A stretch of DNA of 64,000 nucleotides, taken from assembly GCA_001972305.1 (NCBI GenBank), contig BDDD01000114.1, positions 391,271-455,270 of the forward strand. Reading direction: 5' to 3'. The position numbers and the translations under genes were made by a program. This DNA comes from Cephalotus follicularis. Lineage: Eukaryota > Streptophyta > Magnoliopsida > Oxalidales > Cephalotaceae. Every line of letters starts with the position of its first letter. The stretch's first letter is position 1. The notes under the pieces were generated by a model. It was not told where the DNA came from, ran no database searches, and saw nothing but the letters and a program-made list of their open reading frames with translations. Shown piece by piece: positions 46,914 to 57,732 of the stretch.

Positions 46914-47492
46914 TCATTGAGGCTCATGCAAGTCCATGGCCTCCTCCATTACTGAAGATGGAAACTCTAAAAACTTCTTCAATCGCTGCCCATTTACTTT
47001 GAACACATCTTCAGTACCTGGCTTACAAATCTCAAAAACACCACGTGAAGGCATAGGTTTAACAATATAAGCATTATCCCAAAAGGATGTCCACCAATAA
47101 AATCCATCATTAGAACAAGAATATTTGAATGCATCTCCTATACATGTCATGTCAGTCTTAAACATAACACATGAGAAAACAATTTTAACAATATAAGAGC
47201 AATCCCAACAAGATCTCCACCAATAGAAACTATCAAGAGAACAATAACTGTGAAAAACGTTGTCAACAAAATGTAGAGATTGCCAAGAAACAATGTAAGC
47301 ATCGTCCCAATAGAACTTCCACCAGTAAAAACCATTTAGAGAACAAAAACATTCAAATGCATTACCTAAACCTATCTTAGCAACCTTACACACACAATGA
47401 GAGAAAACAATTTTTACAATTTTAGAATCATCCCAACACGATCTCCACCAGTAGAAACCATCAAGAGAATCACAAAAATCGTGGCCAACCAA
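46914..47492 (-). pseudogene. element H pol C-terminal piece with four FYWW repeats
   Basis: A 192-residue frame ending in VFKVNGQRLKKFLEFPSS, the typical closing stretch of Athila-type pol (usual: FKVNGQRLK). Before it stand four repeats: DGFYWWRSCWDDSKIVK, NGFYWWKFYWDDAYIVS, DSFYWWRSCWDCSYIVK and DGFYWWTSFWDNAYIVK, about 40 residues apart. At the DNA level the CCACCARTARAAACC phrase recurs near 47086, 47213, 47318 and 47442. The last repeat runs into PSRGVFEI, where the integrase-end W..PY.V..V.PHGAVEI motif would be expected, so the unit may be an amplified GPY/F-like module. Confidence 0.65.
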
Positions 47493-47946
47493 CCATTGAC
47501 TATCCGAAAAAAATCGATGATCCTATCGTCCAACCAGCTCAATATCTCATTTTGCGTAACCTCTAATTCCTCAAATTCTTGCAGACATTCCATGAAGCTG
47601 TTCTCAAAATCTACGTCAAAGTACGTTTGGTCAGGTGTGGCGAGTTTGTGTGTGTAATGAGATAGATGATCCCATTCACTATTCGAATCTAGCTCATTGA
47701 GCTTATTTTCCAACCACATTAATGCTTCCTTATTTTCCAACCTTTGTAACATGTCCTTTTGGGTAGCTTCCTCTACCTCAAATTCTCTCCTGGAATTGTG
47801 ATCAAAGTCGATATTAAAATACAAATCAATGGTATCAGGAATCTAGCGAATCACGTAGACATCATTAAAGTCAGATTGATGCTTTCCCAATCGAAAATGT
47901 TAAAGTCCATTGACGTTTTTCCAAAACTCAACTTCATGAGACCATT

Positions 47947-48486
47947 TCAGCAATTAATTAACGCATTACTCGTGGCCAAGAATGGTCTACCAAGGATAAC
48001 TGAGATTTGATCTTTTATACTCAAAACAGGTTGGGTATCTAATACAACAAAGTCGACAGGAAAGAAGAACTCACCAACCTTGATTAAAACATCCTCAATT
48101 TTTCCTCTAGGAACTTTTACCGACCTGTCAGCTAATTGCAAAGTCATGTTGGTCGGGCGTAACTCTCCTAAACCTAGTTGCTCAAAAACAGAAGAGGGCA
48201 ACAAATTCACATTTGCTCCTAAATCGAGCAAAGAATGTTCGATTTTGGTGTTGCCAATCACACAAGAGATTGTCGGGCAGCCATGATCTTTGTATTTTGG
48301 AATCTTTGGTTGCGAAATGATCGCGGTGATATTGGCTGTGAAGAAAGCCTTTTTAGGAGTCTGAAGGATCTTCTTTTTCGTGCATAAGTCTTTTAAGACT
48401 TTTGCGTAAGAGGGTACCTGTGCAATAGCATCAAGCAATGGAATGTTTATTTGGACTTGCTTAAACGTATCAATGATCTTTTCCAT
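47947..48486 (-). pseudogene. element H aspartic protease
   Basis: The frame contains PKIPKYKDHGCPTISCVIGN, IEHSLLDLGANVNLLPSSVF and EQLGLGELRPTNMTLQLADR, then PVDFVVLDTQ and VILGRPFLATSNALIN. This is the retropepsin of Athila/Tat elements (D-(L/S)-G-A active-site loop, ILGRPFLAT closing). It follows gag in the same direction. Confidence 0.88.
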
Positions 48487-50167
48487 TGCGGGGGCTTTCT
48501 TATTTTTTTCTAATATCTTTGGAAAAGGAACTGGGGGATCAAATGAACGCTTGGGTTTTCAATTAATTGTTCATTTTTCTCTTTCTTAACTTCTTCTTGC
48601 CCATTGAAATTTGTTGGTTGCGCAAAGGAGTCAACCAACTATTCTTTTGATTTGTCATGCGCGGAGGACTCAACCAATTGCTCGCTCAAATTTTCTGTTT
48701 GATCCACTGGCTGGTACCTACTTCCACTCTGTAGGGCAAATGCTTGATCGGATGGTTCGGAAGAAGAGGAGCATTGCAGATTAGATATTGGTTGGATGCG
48801 AACGGGCTAAATCATATTCGTCCTAGGATTTGGTTCAGGTTGGGAAGGCATTTTTCCTTTTTCTCTTTCATGTAAAGCAGATGCTAGTTGAGAAATTTGC
48901 TTTTTCATGTTATGCTGACTAGTCATCACAGTGCTCATAAGAAGTTCTATACTCTTTTCTAATGACGAAATCCTAGATGGATCCTCCCTTTGGTTCGACA
49001 AACCTGATGTATGTTTATTTGAGAATTGATTTTGTGGTGGGACAGATGGTCGAATATTATTCGGATTTTGGGAGAACCTTGGAAGGGTCTGTTGTGGTGT
49101 AGACTGGTTAGGGAAGCTAAAAGGTTGTCTCGAAAAGTGTGAAGGTGGGGCACCAACACTGGAAGGCTGCCCCGAAAAGTTTGATTATCCTCGCATATTT
49201 TGTCCATGACTCCATGAGAAGTTTGGATGATTTCGCCAACCCGGATTGTAAGTGTTACTATACGGGTTGTATTGATTTATAGTAGACACATTCTCAGGAG
49301 CATATTGATTGTCAATATAAATTTGGCACTCTTCAAACACATGATTTGGGGACTGACACCAAGAACACATAGGGGTGCTGTGATCGATTTGATTTACTTG
49401 CTGGGAACTCCTAAGTAGCGACTCTAGTCTATTTAGGCGACTTTCTAGCTGTGCCTCCCTAGCAACTTCTCCTTCTATAACGTACCATTTAATCGGCAGA
49501 GCTCTCGCGGAAACTTGAGTTGACTCCCACTCTCTAGTTTGCTCACCCAAATCTAAAAAGAAATTTCATGCCTCGTTTTCATCAGTGTACGAGGTGAACC
49601 CATCGGGACACATTGATTCGACCAATTGCTTTGTCTGGTAGTCGATGCCTTCGTAGATGATTTGGCATAAATGTCATATGTTCAAACCATGATGAGGACA
49701 CTCTAAAAGAAGGTCTTTAAAACATTCCATACACCTAGAAAATGATTCGTTGGGTCTTTGACGAAACTGGAGAATGTCGTTCCTAAGTTTATTGGTTTTA
49801 TGGAGCGGAAAGAATTTCTTTACAAACGAAACAGTGAACTGATCCCATGTAGAGATGGAATTAGTGGGAAGACTATAGAGCCATTTCTTAGCTCCATCTT
49901 TGAGAGAAAAATTAATGAATCATAACTTAATATCATCGTCAGATAGTTACTGAAGTTTCATGAGGGCACATACCTCCTCGAAATCGTGAAGGAAGAGATA
50001 TGCATCATCATTGGGTACACCATGAAAGTGCGAGAGTATGCTAATGAACTATGATTTTAACTCAAAATTGTTCCCGTTAGGTGCAGGCAACAGGATACTG
50101 GATGGTTGCGCTGTCCTAGCAAGGTAGAATCTATCGCGGAGAGTTTGAATTGGGCGTGCGTCCGCCA
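48487..50167 (-). pseudogene. element H gag
   Basis: Gag opens at 50167 with MADARPIQTLRDRFYLARTA. Capsid motifs follow: FSLKDGAKKWLYSLPTNSIS and WDQFTVSFVKKFFP, then RQRPNESFSRCMECFKDLLL and CPHHGLNI. A zinc knuckle CSWCQSPNHVFEEC lies near 49340. The pattern is the classic Athila gag. Fossil with several breaks. Confidence 0.88.
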
Positions 50168-50780
50168 TTGGTGCTGGTTGATTTATTCTTTCTAAGTGAT
50201 TGTTTGAACCACGCCCCCAATCGGTCATAAACTAATACTAGGCCAGAGAACCTAGGCTAAAGCAGCGAACAGAAGGTCAAGGAAGGGAATCTAATTTATC
50301 AAAGTTAGAAAATTGTTAAAGTCTATGCAAATGAGGTTAGAATGTTGTTAAAAGTTATACTGAACCTAATTATCTAAGTTAGAATTTGTTAAAGATTATG
50401 CAAATGAGGTTAGGGTTTGTTAAAGGTTATGATGATTCCTATTTAAACTAAGTTAGAATTGTTAGAAAAATAGAAAAACAAATAAACAAATAAATAAAAA
50501 CAAAAACAAAAACAAATAAATAAAACCAAAAAATAAAAATAAAAATATAATAGTTATACATTAACGTAGAAACGGACAAAAAACAAAACGCAAACGGAAC
50601 ACACACAGGGGGAATTAATAATTAACGCAAAACACACACTAAAACAGAAATAAACTAATTATATTAACTAACACAAATTAAAACAGAAAGCACAAAGTAA
50701 AACAACCTCATTTTTTTTAAATTAAATCTAAACTAAATACTACGAATCAGTTAAATAAATTTAAACTACTTTAAAAAGTT
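50168..50780 (-). other. element H 5' leader
   Basis: Untranslated leader between primer-binding site and gag, with A-rich simple sequence (50460-50560) and two ~60-base near-repeats containing GTTAGAAT.TGTTAAAG (50300-50460). Confidence 0.6.
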
Positions 50781-50798
50781 TCCCCAGCAACGGTGCCA
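50781..50798 (-). other. element H primer-binding site
   Basis: The minus strand reads TGGCACCGTTGCTGGGGA, one or two bases from the Athila consensus TGGCGCCGTTGCCGGGGA, complementary to tRNA-Asp. Confidence 0.9.
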
Positions 50799-50804
50799 AA
50801 AACT

Positions 50805-52423
50805 TGTTCACGAAAAAATAATGATGTTTTAAAATTTATAGCCGCAAGTGCACGGATCATGCAGTAACGGGTCGAACGCAGGGAAACGTTAAATTAGTTA
50901 TAATTTATTCAACCTAGGCGAAATATACCAAATTTGAGATAAACTATCAAACACTACTCCGAATTATACAAAAATAATAAAACAATTGAAAACAATAAAT
51001 AAATAAAATAAAATAATTGACTAAAATAATTAAAAATAACAGAAAATAACCCGTGTAAATTAAAACTAATTAAAGCAATAAATAAAACTAAAGAAAATAT
51101 ACAATGAAAAATCAGTTTTAGGGTATAGAAATTCACCATAGATTGTATTGAACAATTCACTTTAATTAAACGATTATACATTGATAACCAACGGCAACTA
51201 GGTCGATACGGAGTGCCACTGTGATGACAAATCGTATGAGTAGTCATGCTAGGTCTATACGGAGTGTGGATTTTAATCAGACAAACCTTATGAGTAGTCA
51301 TGCTAGGTCTATACGAAGTGTGTTCGGCGTGACAAACCGTATGAGTAGACTCCATTGATCGCATTAAACACCATTTATTCACCAACTTTCAACTTCACCA
51401 ACAAGATGTTTGTGGATTTTAATAAGACAGACAAAATGTGTGTGAAGACAGAAAAATTGAAGAACAAATAAAATATTCAAGGATTTTTATTGATGAAATT
51501 GAAACAATAACAAACTAGACTTTATTCTAACCTAAAAACCTTAAGAAACTAAATACAAAACATTAAGAAAAATTAAACTAAAAAAACTGATAAAGAAAAA
51601 GAGAAGAGCGGCTGTTGTGTTTTTCTATCTATTGTCTACTCTACTCTGCTTCTACTACTTTATGCCATATAAATAGACACAAAGTCGGCTTAAAACCTAA
51701 AGCATAAAACGTGAGGCGCTCGCTTTATTTTTCCGCATGTGCAGAGAATGTGCATATCGCATGGGCTCGTGGATTGTTAAAGCGGATACATGAAACTCAT
51801 ATGGGCTGATTTCTTGCATGGATGGGTTGTATGGAGGCTAGATGCGCATGGATGCTGAATGGGCTGTTTGTGTGCTGGCTTTGGACGATGCGGCTTGATG
51901 GGTTCGAAGATGCATGCATGCATGGAATGGACGCTGCACATGGGCTGATTCGCATGGACTGAAGACTCTGGCGACAACACGTGGAGCCTGCATGCTTTTA
52001 ATTCCTTGTGCAGCCGGCATGACAATTTGAGGCTTGATGAGTGATGTCATGATGAAATCATCAAAGGGCTACACGTATTTCAACAATTGTTTTCTTGCCA
52101 TATCTTTTCATTGGAGCTTCAAAATGAACCGGCCCAAGAACTAAAAGTGCTCTAAATAATTTTATGAACAAAATGAACCCAATATTCAATATCTTCTGAA
52201 CCTTTAATTTTGACTTCTCTCGTTTAAGTGGATATACTCTTAAATCGATTTTTAACATCAAACCACTTTAACACGAAAAGAAACGTTTTATCTACATTTT
52301 CTCTTATTCAAAAATAATAGACATAATACCTGAAAATCAAATAAATACAACCACAGTAGTCTATTCCAAGCATAAAAATATAACAAATAACTCATTAAAA
52401 ACCACACATTTTTATGCTAAACA
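50805..52423 (-). repeat. element H 5' LTR (right copy)
   Basis: A 1619-base repeat equal in length to 44082-45700, ending CTAAACA next to the duplication GCTAC. Confidence 0.93.
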
Positions 52424-53420
52424 GCTACCATTGCTTTCTTCTTCTTGGAATGCTCATTCTTCTTCTTGAATTGCTCTTTGAATTTCTCTTTCTTCTTAAG
52501 ATTCGGACACTCGTTTTTTAAATGACCCGGCTTTTTGTATTTAGAACAAGTTGGTTTTTCCTTTTTGCTTGATTCTTCTTCTTGAGGGAATTTCTTTTTG
52601 AAGGCCTTTTTACCTTTTTGACTCTTGAGGAACTTCTTGAATTGTTTGGAGATTAGAACAATATCATCATCCTCATCACTCTCACTTTCTTCCCTTGAGG
52701 CTCTTAAAGCAATAGATTTCTTCTTTTTTGTCTCCACATGCTCATGACCTTTCATAGTCGTTTAATGCGTCATCAAGAAACCAAAGAGTTGTTCGAGTGG
52801 GAGAGTCCATAGATCTTTAGCTTCCTCAATTGTCATTACCTTAGGAGTCCAACTTCTTGGGAAGCACCTTAAAATTTTTCTAACAAGTTCTTGGTTAGAA
52901 TAAGATTTGCCAAGATTTTTAAGGGAATTAACAATTGTAGTAAAGCGAGTAAACATATCACTAATACTTTCATTGTCATGCATCAAAAATAATTCGTATT
53001 CATGAACAAGCATACTAATTTTCGATTTCTTTACTTGATTAGTACCTTCATACGTAACTTCTAACAAGTCCCACATTTCTTTAGCCGATTCACAAGAGGA
53101 TATACGATTAAATTCATTTGGACCAACGGCACAAAATAATACATGTTTAGCTTTAGAATTTAATTGGAGAATTCGAAAGTCATTATCATTAAATTCATTT
53201 TCGGGCTTAAGAGAGACTACTCCTTCTATCGTTCTTGTGGGCATCCTAGGACCATTTGCAATAATGTGTCATAATTGATAGTCTAAGGATTGTAAAAATA
53301 TTGTCATTCTAGTTTTCTAAAAACTATAATTATTTTCGTCAAAGAATGGAGGTCTAGTTATGGATGATCCTTCTAATCCTATGTTTAGATTCATTTGGGA
53401 TGACATGGATCTTTATATTT
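52424..53420 (-). pseudogene. element G gag, N-terminal part (SIRE-like copia)
   Basis: Reading leftward from about 53415 the frame has the copia gag opening (SITRPPFFDENNYSF), then KPENEFNDNDFRILQLNSKA, SCESAKEMWDLLEVTYEGTN, KISMLVHEYELFLMHDNESI and FTRFTTIVNSLKNLGKSYSN, all UBN2-type gag motifs. It continues with a lysine-rich part and the knuckle CSKYKKPGHLKNEC near 52530. The remaining gag part is at 40291-41024, beyond the Athila and CACTA insertions. Confidence 0.9.
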
Positions 53421-53446
53421 CTAACAATTAAGAATTATGAAATAAC

Positions 53447-53474
53447 CTCTCTGATACCAATTAAAAATACTATA
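53447..53474 (-). other. element G primer-binding site
   Basis: The minus strand reads AATTGGTATCAGAGAGG, matching the initiator-Met tRNA complement TGGTATCAGAG used by copia elements. Confidence 0.85.
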
Positions 53475-54589
53475 TGGCAACTTTTTATATTGATAAAATG
53501 TTTACGAAATAAACAAAATTAAACTATGAAACTAAACAATCATACAAGAACAAATAAAACAATTATAAGTAATGATATAAGGGATAGATAGTGTGCAAAC
53601 AATTTTATAGTGGTTCGGAAAAATCCGTGCCTATGTCCACGTTCTCAAGACACCCTTGGGATTCCACTAGGGACCACTAGCAACCTTTGATTTTGGCTTG
53701 TGGGTGCAAATCAAAGAAAATCACCTTACACTTGATTTTGGGTTGCGGGTGCAAATCAACTAAACACCTTACAAGGGTTCACTCCCCTCAATATTCTCAC
53801 TGAGGGTTTCAACACCCTTTTTAAAAAGAAGGATTGTAGAGATGGTTTGTGTTTACAAAGTAACCTCTCAAAGGTTGGATATGAAAGTGTAAGATTACAG
53901 GTCTTGAGCTTTGATGGATTTGACAATTGAGGCTTTTCTCTTACGAAGTTCTTTTCTTTTGCTTGAAAGTGGAAGTTGTTGAACTCTAGTTCTTAGATTG
54001 TGCAAAATTCATCTTGATCTTCATTCTTCGCTTCTATTTATTGTAGATTTAAGTTTCTAGCCATTGTGGAGCTAATAGAGCCGTTGGAGAAGCATTGTAA
54101 CTTGTTGTCTTTGAAACGGCCCTCAAAAAGTAGTCCAGTTAATTTCTGCCCGCGCTCAAAGCGTCGACGCTTATGTTACCGTTATGTGTATGAATTTGAA
54201 ATTCTCGCTCAGACCGCTGGTGCTTTGATCTGGGTGTCGACTCTTTGGCATAAAGCGCTGACGCTTTCCCTTGAGCGTCGCCGCTTTGAGTTCTTCAACT
54301 GATTCCACAAGTCACTATTTTTAACCGCTGATACAAGCTCCTTAAGCGTTGACGCCTTGGTCCAAACCGCTGATGCTTTCCATTAGACCATCGGTGCTTT
54401 AAGCAGTTTTGTTGGCCTTCGTCTTCTACACTTGTCACAAAGAGCTGACGCTTCAATACCAACCGTCGACGCTTTGTTCTGTTTCTGCATTTTCTTATTT
54501 TGTTTTATCTTTTACTTGCACTGAAAGTAACAATGTTAAATGCAAATTTGTAATCATTAAAACTTTAGGATTGAGACTAAAAGTCAACA
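53475..54589 (-). repeat. element G 5' LTR
   Basis: Runs from TGGCAAC at 53475 to AAAGTCAACA at 54589, about 1.1 kb; on the minus strand it opens TGTTGACTTTTAGTC. It carries the palindrome array at 54157-54480. The exact inner border is uncertain by some bases. Confidence 0.7.
54157..54480. repeat. GCGTCGACGC palindrome array in the SIRE-like LTR
   Basis: Copies and variants: AAAGCGTCGACGCTT at 54158, AAAGCGCTGACGCTTT at 54252, GAGCGTCGCCGCTTTGA at 54273, TTAAGCGTTGACGCC at 54342, AAGAGCTGACGCTT near 54440 and CCGTCGACGCTTTG at 54462. Confidence 0.85.
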
Positions 54590-54611
54590 ATGGGGATTCA
54601 AAAAAGTAATT

Positions 54612-54842
54612 CCTTGTAGAAAGGTGGGAACCTAGTCTGGAAGGGTTTTTGATGCCCTGTGAAGCAAAATGAGAACTTTGCTCATAAAGGATTGACTTTC
54701 GAATTCTTCACAGGCCTTCGAAGGTTTATTGCCTTGTAGGTAAGTAAGAATCTTACCTGTAAGGGCCTGTGATGCCTCGTGAAGCAAAATGAGAACATCG
54801 CTAGTAAAGGCTTATGTTCTGAAGGTTTCGTAGGCCTTTGAA
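54612..54842. repeat. ~115-base tandem duplication
   Basis: Two diverged copies share GTGAAGCAAAATGAGAAC, CTTGTAG and AGGCCTT.GAA parts (54612-54725 and 54733-54842). No function recognised. Confidence 0.75.
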
Positions 54843-54984
54843 TATGTGTGATGGACAGATTCAACTCTTCAGGTTTTTTTTTGTTGAGAGACTATGTTTC
54901 AAATTTTGGAGTGCTTTTACAAATGATATTTGTTGGATTTTGGGATAATGACATGTGACGTTCTAAGATCAAATCTAGACCGTC

Positions 54985-55005
54985 TATTTTCCTATATAAG
55001 GAAGA
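54985..55005 (+). promoter_or_regulatory. TATA box upstream of the 55249 frame
   Basis: CCTATATAAGGAAG, with TATATAAG at 54993-55000, stands about 250 bases before the ATG at 55249. The sequence between could be an LTR end plus leader or a 5' UTR. Confidence 0.55.
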
Positions 55006-55248
55006 GTCATTCATTACCATTCCATATTCATTTGAGCAAAGAGTCATAAGTTGAAGAGTAAAGATATTTGAGAGAGTTTTTTTTTGGGAGAAACAACTTT
55101 ATTTGTATATTTCAAGCTAACTTTGGAATCAAGGAGCAAGTTTCGGCTGTGTTCTTGGTCCGTTCTTCATTATCTTTACAAAATTTGTTTTCTTTGATCC
55201 TTCTCCAGTTTCCAAGTTTGTTCCTGATTTTTTGATGTTTGATTCAAG

Positions 55249-55692
55249 ATGTCTTCACCTTCTTTCTACCTGAATCGTTGTTGCAATAGTAAAGTTGACT
55301 ATGATAACAATCAATATGATGATTGTGACGGTTATCAATATGCTATGGTTGGGCATAAAGAACATTCGTTGTCGATCAACGCAGCTATGATAGATAGGGG
55401 TATAATGTGTGCTGTTGAATTGGAACCCATAGCCAATTCTGAGGCTCTAGTTATTCTTAGTGATTTTGACTCCAGTGATCTCGTAGAAATTAGGCGTTGG
55501 TATGGTATTCCCACCCATATCACGCTCAGTGTTCCAAAACTTTCTGCATGGGCCTCACTTAGGTCAAACAAGTTATGTTTGTATGTGGATAGCTTAGACG
55601 TTGGTCTTCGCATTCCATTCCACCACATGATTATAGGCCTCCTTAAGTTTTATCAGATAGATCTTGCCCAGCTTGTCCCAAATTATTGGTGA
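55249..55692 (+). CDS. putative gypsy-type transposon protein (PF04195-like), partial
   Basis: An open frame of 147 residues. Residues ~80-147 match the plant 'putative gypsy type transposon' pattern as I remember it: RRWYGIPTHITLSVP, then KLCLYVDSLDVGLRIPFHHM and FYQIDLAQLVPNYW (family form: .Y..G.P......P......L..Y...L..GLR.PL...........L.P.QL.PN.W). The family normally continues further, so this is the N-terminal part. Function is unknown; such proteins accompany Tat-like elements. Likely of transposon origin and not a host gene. Its right neighbour is a gypsy fragment on the other strand. Confidence 0.6.
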   Translation: MSSPSFYLNRCCNSKVDYDNNQYDDCDGYQYAMVGHKEHSLSINAAMIDRGIMCAVELEPIANSEALVILSDFDSSDLVEIRRWYGIPTHITLSVPKLSAWASLRSNKLCLYVDSLDVGLRIPFHHMIIGLLKFYQIDLAQLVPNYW

Positions 55693-55853
55693 CTAATTCA
55701 TGGAACCGTCTGTTTACTTTGCCTTGGGCAATCAACTCTAAACACCTCTTTTTTCCTTTTGAGTCCCAAGATCTGGACGTAATCAACAAACACTTGGCAC
55801 TCATCTGGGGTGTGAATCAACGAGAGCTGCCACCTGCAATGCCTAGGATATTG
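55693..55853. other. decayed TE sequence
   Basis: Continues the similarity of the preceding frame for a short distance, without a clear domain. Confidence 0.35.
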
Positions 55854-56414
55854 CTAATCCAGTAACAATGGCAACTTCAAGATTTTCTTGTTGACCAGTT
55901 CTTCGAACAGATTGTTGGCCACCTTGGAAGTCTCGAAGATCTTGATCGGGTTCCCTTGTCCCTGTCCAAACAATGTTATTGAAACAACATTAATTTCATA
56001 TGTATCAGGAAAAGGATTACTACCTATTTCCATTACTTCTCCAGTTTTAGGAAATCTCATATTCTTTTTGTTGATTTGATCCTGTACCACATTTCAAAAA
56101 ACAACACAATCATTTGTATTGTGAGAAAATGCATTATGCCATTTACAATATTCTTTTCCTTTAATCTCAAAATCCTCAGGAATATTATGTTTCCTTTTCA
56201 ATCTAATCTTTATATTTGCCAATAACCAATAAAAAATCTGGCCAGACTTGGCTAGATCAAATGAATATTTCCTAGCTTCCTCTTTTGATCGAAGAGACTT
56301 TTGCCCTATGACATCCTTCTTGACTAAAGGGTCATAACTGGTGGGCCAAAAAAATGTATTTTTCCACATCGATCTCATATGGTTCGAGGGAGATATATTG
56401 GTAATAAGTCCCAT
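55854..56414 (-). pseudogene. gag fragment of a different gypsy element
   Basis: Contains EARKYSFDLAKSGQIFYWLL, IPEDFEIKGKEYCKWHNAFS and HNTNDCVVF, a variant C-X2-H-X4-H-X4-C finger, then GEVMEIGSNPFP. This pattern occurs in plant gypsy gag-pol, but it is distinct from the Retand gag at its right. Same strand, different family. Confidence 0.6.
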
Positions 56415-56444
56415 GAATATATGAGTTTTTCCTACTAGCTTCTA

Positions 56445-56702
56445 TCAAAATGTTTTCATATCTACTAGACTTAGCTGGTCCGTCAAAATCCTCAGCTGAT
56501 CAAATGCATATTTGTAGAGGATATCCGCCGAGCTCCCACTGTCAATGAAGATTCTCATCATAGTGAATAATTTCACTTGAAGAGTTACTACCAATGGATC
56601 ATCGTAAGGGAGACGTACTCCCTCATAGTCCGCCTCTAAGAAGGATATTACCTTCTCTTCTCCACCAGATTTCAAATTTTTGCTATGCGTATATTGTTTC
56701 AT
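56445..56702 (-). pseudogene. Tat/Retand-like element J protease start
   Basis: The frame has FLEADYEGVRLPYDDPLVVT followed by FIDSGSSADILY, the Retand retropepsin active-site loop D-S-G-S-S-A-D-I-L. It follows the gag of the same element. Confidence 0.85.
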
Positions 56703-57732
56703 GGCAAAGGTCTGTCTAGCATAGACTTTTCTAGCCCTGCTATGATCGCCACCAGATGCGACCCTTCTAGAGATAGTGTTTATTACACCCCTGGGCTATT
56801 GCTCCTCTTCCTGCTGCGGAGCTTGTTCTTTGCGCTCCCTTCTTTCTTGGAGAGCATCCCTGTCAACATACTTCCGTAGATGACCTTTTCGAATCAGGTC
56901 TTCTATTTGATTCTTCAAGTGTCTGCACTCTTCCGTATCATGTCCATGATCATGATGACACCGGCAGTACTTATTTGCGTCCCTCTTCTCTGTCGGGGAT
57001 CTCAATGGTGCTGGCTACTGGATAGGGACCTTGTCTTTCTCCACCGCCAGTATCTAGGTTCGCGTCTTCAAGAGAGTGGCGAAATTGTTGTAAGTGGGGA
57101 TTGGTGCCCCCCTTTTTGGCGACTCCTCCCTCCCAGAGAGCTTGTACCTCATGTCATCCTTTGTGAGCTCTAACCCTCCCTTTCTCTTTTGCTTCTTCCC
57201 GGGAGCACTTCGTGAGTGCTCCTCTTTCTCCACCTGATGATCTGACCAGGAAGTCTTTTGCTTCCTAGCTGCCATAGCCTTCTCTGCGTTCACATAATTC
57301 TCTACTCTTCTAAGCAGGTCTGCCATGTCTAGAGCAGGCTCCTTCATGAGGGAAAAAGTGAAGGGTGAGTTATCTTTCAACCCACTATTCAGAGTTGCCA
57401 AAGCAAAAGATGGCTCCAAGTCCTTCACCATCAGAGACTCCTTGTTGAATCTGGTGAAGTAGTCTCTGAGGGATTCATTTTTCCCTTGCACCATGTTGAT
57501 TAAATGGTTCGAATTCTTTCTCTGCATGGTGCTATTGAGGAATATAGTGATGAACATCTCTGTGAACTGCTTGAAATTCTCCACTTCTCCACTGAATTTT
57601 GAGGCAACATGGAGTACCACACCTGGGCTGCACTGGTCAAAATTGCCAGGAATCCTGGGTAAAGCACAGAATCTGAAGCCTGGTGAACCAACATGATCTG
57701 AGTATAGTAGCACACATGCTGGAATGGGTTGA
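56703..57732 (-). pseudogene. element J gag, C-terminal part
   Basis: Right to left: SPGVVLHVASKFSGEVENF, QFTEMFITIFLNSTMQRK, NESLRDYFTRFNKESLMVKD, then ALDMADLLRRVENYVNAEKA and the finger [20 protein letters not shown] with [14 protein letters not shown] (56796-57005). These are Retand/Tat gag landmarks. Fossil, several breaks. It is parted from its N-terminal portion by the solo LTR at 57733. Confidence 0.88.

Larger units (their letters stand above)
44082..52423 (-). mobile_element. Athila-like Ty3/gypsy element H
   Basis: Two LTRs of 1619 bases each (44082-45700 and 50805-52423), TGTTCACG...CTAAAYA. The flanks GTTAC (44077-44081) and GCTAC (52424-52428) form a near-perfect five-base duplication. 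Primer-binding site beside the right LTR (minus strand TGGCACCGTTGCTGGGGA) is of the Athila type. I recognise gag, protease and a short pol-end piece only, so it looks non-autonomous. The first ~79 bases of the LTRs differ at about three places, making it probably the youngest large insertion here. It is broken, with several breaks in gag. Confidence 0.93.
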
